Shown: positions 63,276-64,000 of the stretch, one piece after another
How the letters are laid out: every line of letters begins with the position of its first letter
Numbering within the stretch: position 1 is the first letter of the stretch
The notes under the pieces: model-generated
The model's input: the letters and a program-made list of their open reading frames with translations, nothing else
Told to the model about the DNA's origin: nothing
The model's database searches: none
NCBI RefSeq assembly: GCF_025770735.1
Contig: NZ_JAODPB010000005.1
Coordinates: 186,001-250,000 of the forward strand
Reading direction: 5' to 3'
From: Shouchella tritolerans
GTDB lineage: Bacteria; Bacillota; Bacilli; Bacillales; Bacillaceae_D
Length of the DNA: 64,000 bases
Made by a program: the position numbers and the translations under genes

Positions 63276-63635
63276 TTAGCTATTTAAGCTTTCTTTTGCT
63301 TTATCAGCAAGTTGAGCAAATGCTTTTTCATCGTTAACTGCTAGATCAGCAAGCATTTTGCGGTTAACGTTAATTTCAGCTAGCTTTAGGCCATGCATTA
63401 AACGGCTATAGGAAAGGCCATTTAAGCGCGCGGCTGCATTAATACGCGTAATCCAAAGTTTGCGGAAATCGCGTTTCTTCTGACGGCGATCACGGTATGC
63501 ATATTGCAAGGATTTCATGACCTGGCCTTGTGCTGATTTAAAAAGCGTATGCTTCGAACCGTAGTATCCTTTTGCTAGTTTTAATACTTTTTTACGACGA
63601 CGACGAGCGACATAACCGCCTTTTACTCTTGGCAT
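63276..63635 (-). CDS. rplT: 50S ribosomal protein L20
   Basis: A 119-residue, very basic early-assembly protein of the large subunit. Starts [23 protein letters not shown] and has [26 protein letters not shown], both diagnostic. In Bacillus, L20 represses the infC-rpmI-rplT operon through the leader, which lies outside this window. Last gene of the operon. Confidence 0.98.
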   Translation of the reverse strand: MPRVKGGYVARRRRKKVLKLAKGYYGSKHTLFKSAQGQVMKSLQYAYRDRRQKKRDFRKLWITRINAAARLNGLSYSRLMHGLKLAEINVNRKMLADLAVNDEKAFAQLADKAKESLNS

Positions 63636-63665
63636 CGCAAATCCCTCCTTAATCTATCCGAACAG

Positions 63666-63869
63666 TTATTTTTTCTTGTATGTGAGCATTTGATGAATGC
63701 GTTTAAAATCTCCAGTATGCACAATTGCCGCTTTGCGGAGTTTGCGCTTTTGTTTCTGTGATTTATTGCGGAACATATGGCTTGTGTAAGCATGTGAGCG
63801 CTTAAGCTTGCCAGTTCCTGTTTTCTTAAAACGCTTAGCAGCGCCGCGGTGTGTTTTCATTTTAGGCAT
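63666..63869 (-). CDS. rpmI: 50S ribosomal protein L35
   Basis: A 67-residue basic ribosomal protein beginning [20 protein letters not shown], the L35 hallmark. RBS AAGGAGGACG before ATG. It lies between infC and rplT, 30 nt before L20. Confidence 0.98.
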   Translation of the reverse strand: MPKMKTHRGAAKRFKKTGTGKLKRSHAYTSHMFRNKSQKQKRKLRKAAIVHTGDFKRIHQMLTYKKK

Positions 63870-63900
63870 AACGACGTCCTCCTTTAACTAATTCCTGCCC

Positions 63901-64000
63901 TTATTTCTCGGTTTTAGGTGCCATAACGAGAAACATGCTGCGGCCTTCCATTTTTGGGCGGGCCTCAATCGTTGCGATGTCCTCGCATTCTTTCGCGAGA
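63901..64000 (-). CDS. infC: Translation initiation factor IF-3, C-terminal end (5' part outside window)
   Basis: The minus-strand frame entering from the window edge reads [20 protein letters not shown] then SMFLVMAPK and a TAA at 63901, the end of the IF-3 C-terminal domain that binds the 30S platform. The start and the operon leader are not in this window. Confidence 0.95.
   Translation of the reverse strand, partial: LAKECEDIATIEARPKMEGRSMFLVMAPKTEK

Overview
The window is chromosomal DNA of a low-to-mid GC, spore-forming Bacillaceae. It carries sspI, gerE, gerM, a CotA-type spore laccase, AGGAGG-type ribosome binding sites, sigma-A promoters and two T-box leaders. Gene order follows the Bacillus subtilis backbone (ysoA-leuDCBA-ilvCHB; ysnB-rdgB-rph-gerM-murI-ysmB; gerE-ysmA-sdhBAC-yslB-uvrC-trxA-etfAB-ysiB-fadR-lcfA-yshE-mutS2-polX-cvpA-zapA-pheTS-ysgA-sspI; ysdCB; rplT-rpmI-infC). 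The protein divergence suggests an alkaliphilic relative such as the Shouchella (Bacillus) clausii group. That placement is inference, not a database match.

Regions. 1-11.1 kb holds the end of a TPR gene (ysoA) and the branched-chain amino-acid operon ilvD-[leucine T-box]-ilvB-ilvH-ilvC-leuA-leuB-leuC-leuD, all on the minus strand. 11.2-13.9 kb holds a small nuclease-fold-like ORF, the CotA laccase, and the decayed remains of an aldehyde dehydrogenase and of another gene. 14.1-24.7 kb is an accessory carbohydrate cluster: an apionate-oxidoisomerase-like dehydrogenase, a TIM-barrel decarboxylase-like protein, a GntP permease, a class II fructose/sedoheptulose bisphosphatase, RpiB-like and TIM-like isomerases, a split DhaK/DhaL kinase, a divergent DeoR regulator and a dedicated transketolase. 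Read together these fit a route D-apionate -> 3-oxo-isoapionate -> L-erythrulose -> L-erythrulose 1-phosphate -> D-erythrulose 4-phosphate -> erythrose 4-phosphate, with the transketolase and phosphatase moving erythrose 4-phosphate into central metabolism. 25.0-25.45 kb is a two-gene tRNA operon (Gly, Arg) whose leader carries a duplicated 5' half of tRNA-Gly.

25.5-64 kb is mainly conserved housekeeping DNA: nucleotide-pool and RNA enzymes, the germination gene gerM, glutamate racemase, ptsHI, succinate dehydrogenase, a Ktr-type K+ transporter, UvrC, thioredoxin, the FadR-controlled fatty-acid genes (with a canonical FadR box), MutS2/PolX, ZapA/CvpA, phenylalanyl-tRNA synthetase under a Phe T-box, a small acid-soluble spore protein, an M42 peptidase, a sigma-W-type ysdB, an acetate-type symporter pair with a cre-like site, and the infC-rpmI-rplT operon.

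Two unexplained layers stand out. First, a family of about 120-135 bp dispersed elements (825-960, 28660-28783, 61061-61195 and a more divergent copy at 25185-25305) shares conserved ends and a covarying terminal stem, always in the same orientation downstream of a minus-strand gene or inside a minus-strand transcript. Two copies are bordered by duplicated host sequence. Second, the transketolase gene has its Shine-Dalgarno sequence separated from its start codon by a strong 40-nt hairpin.
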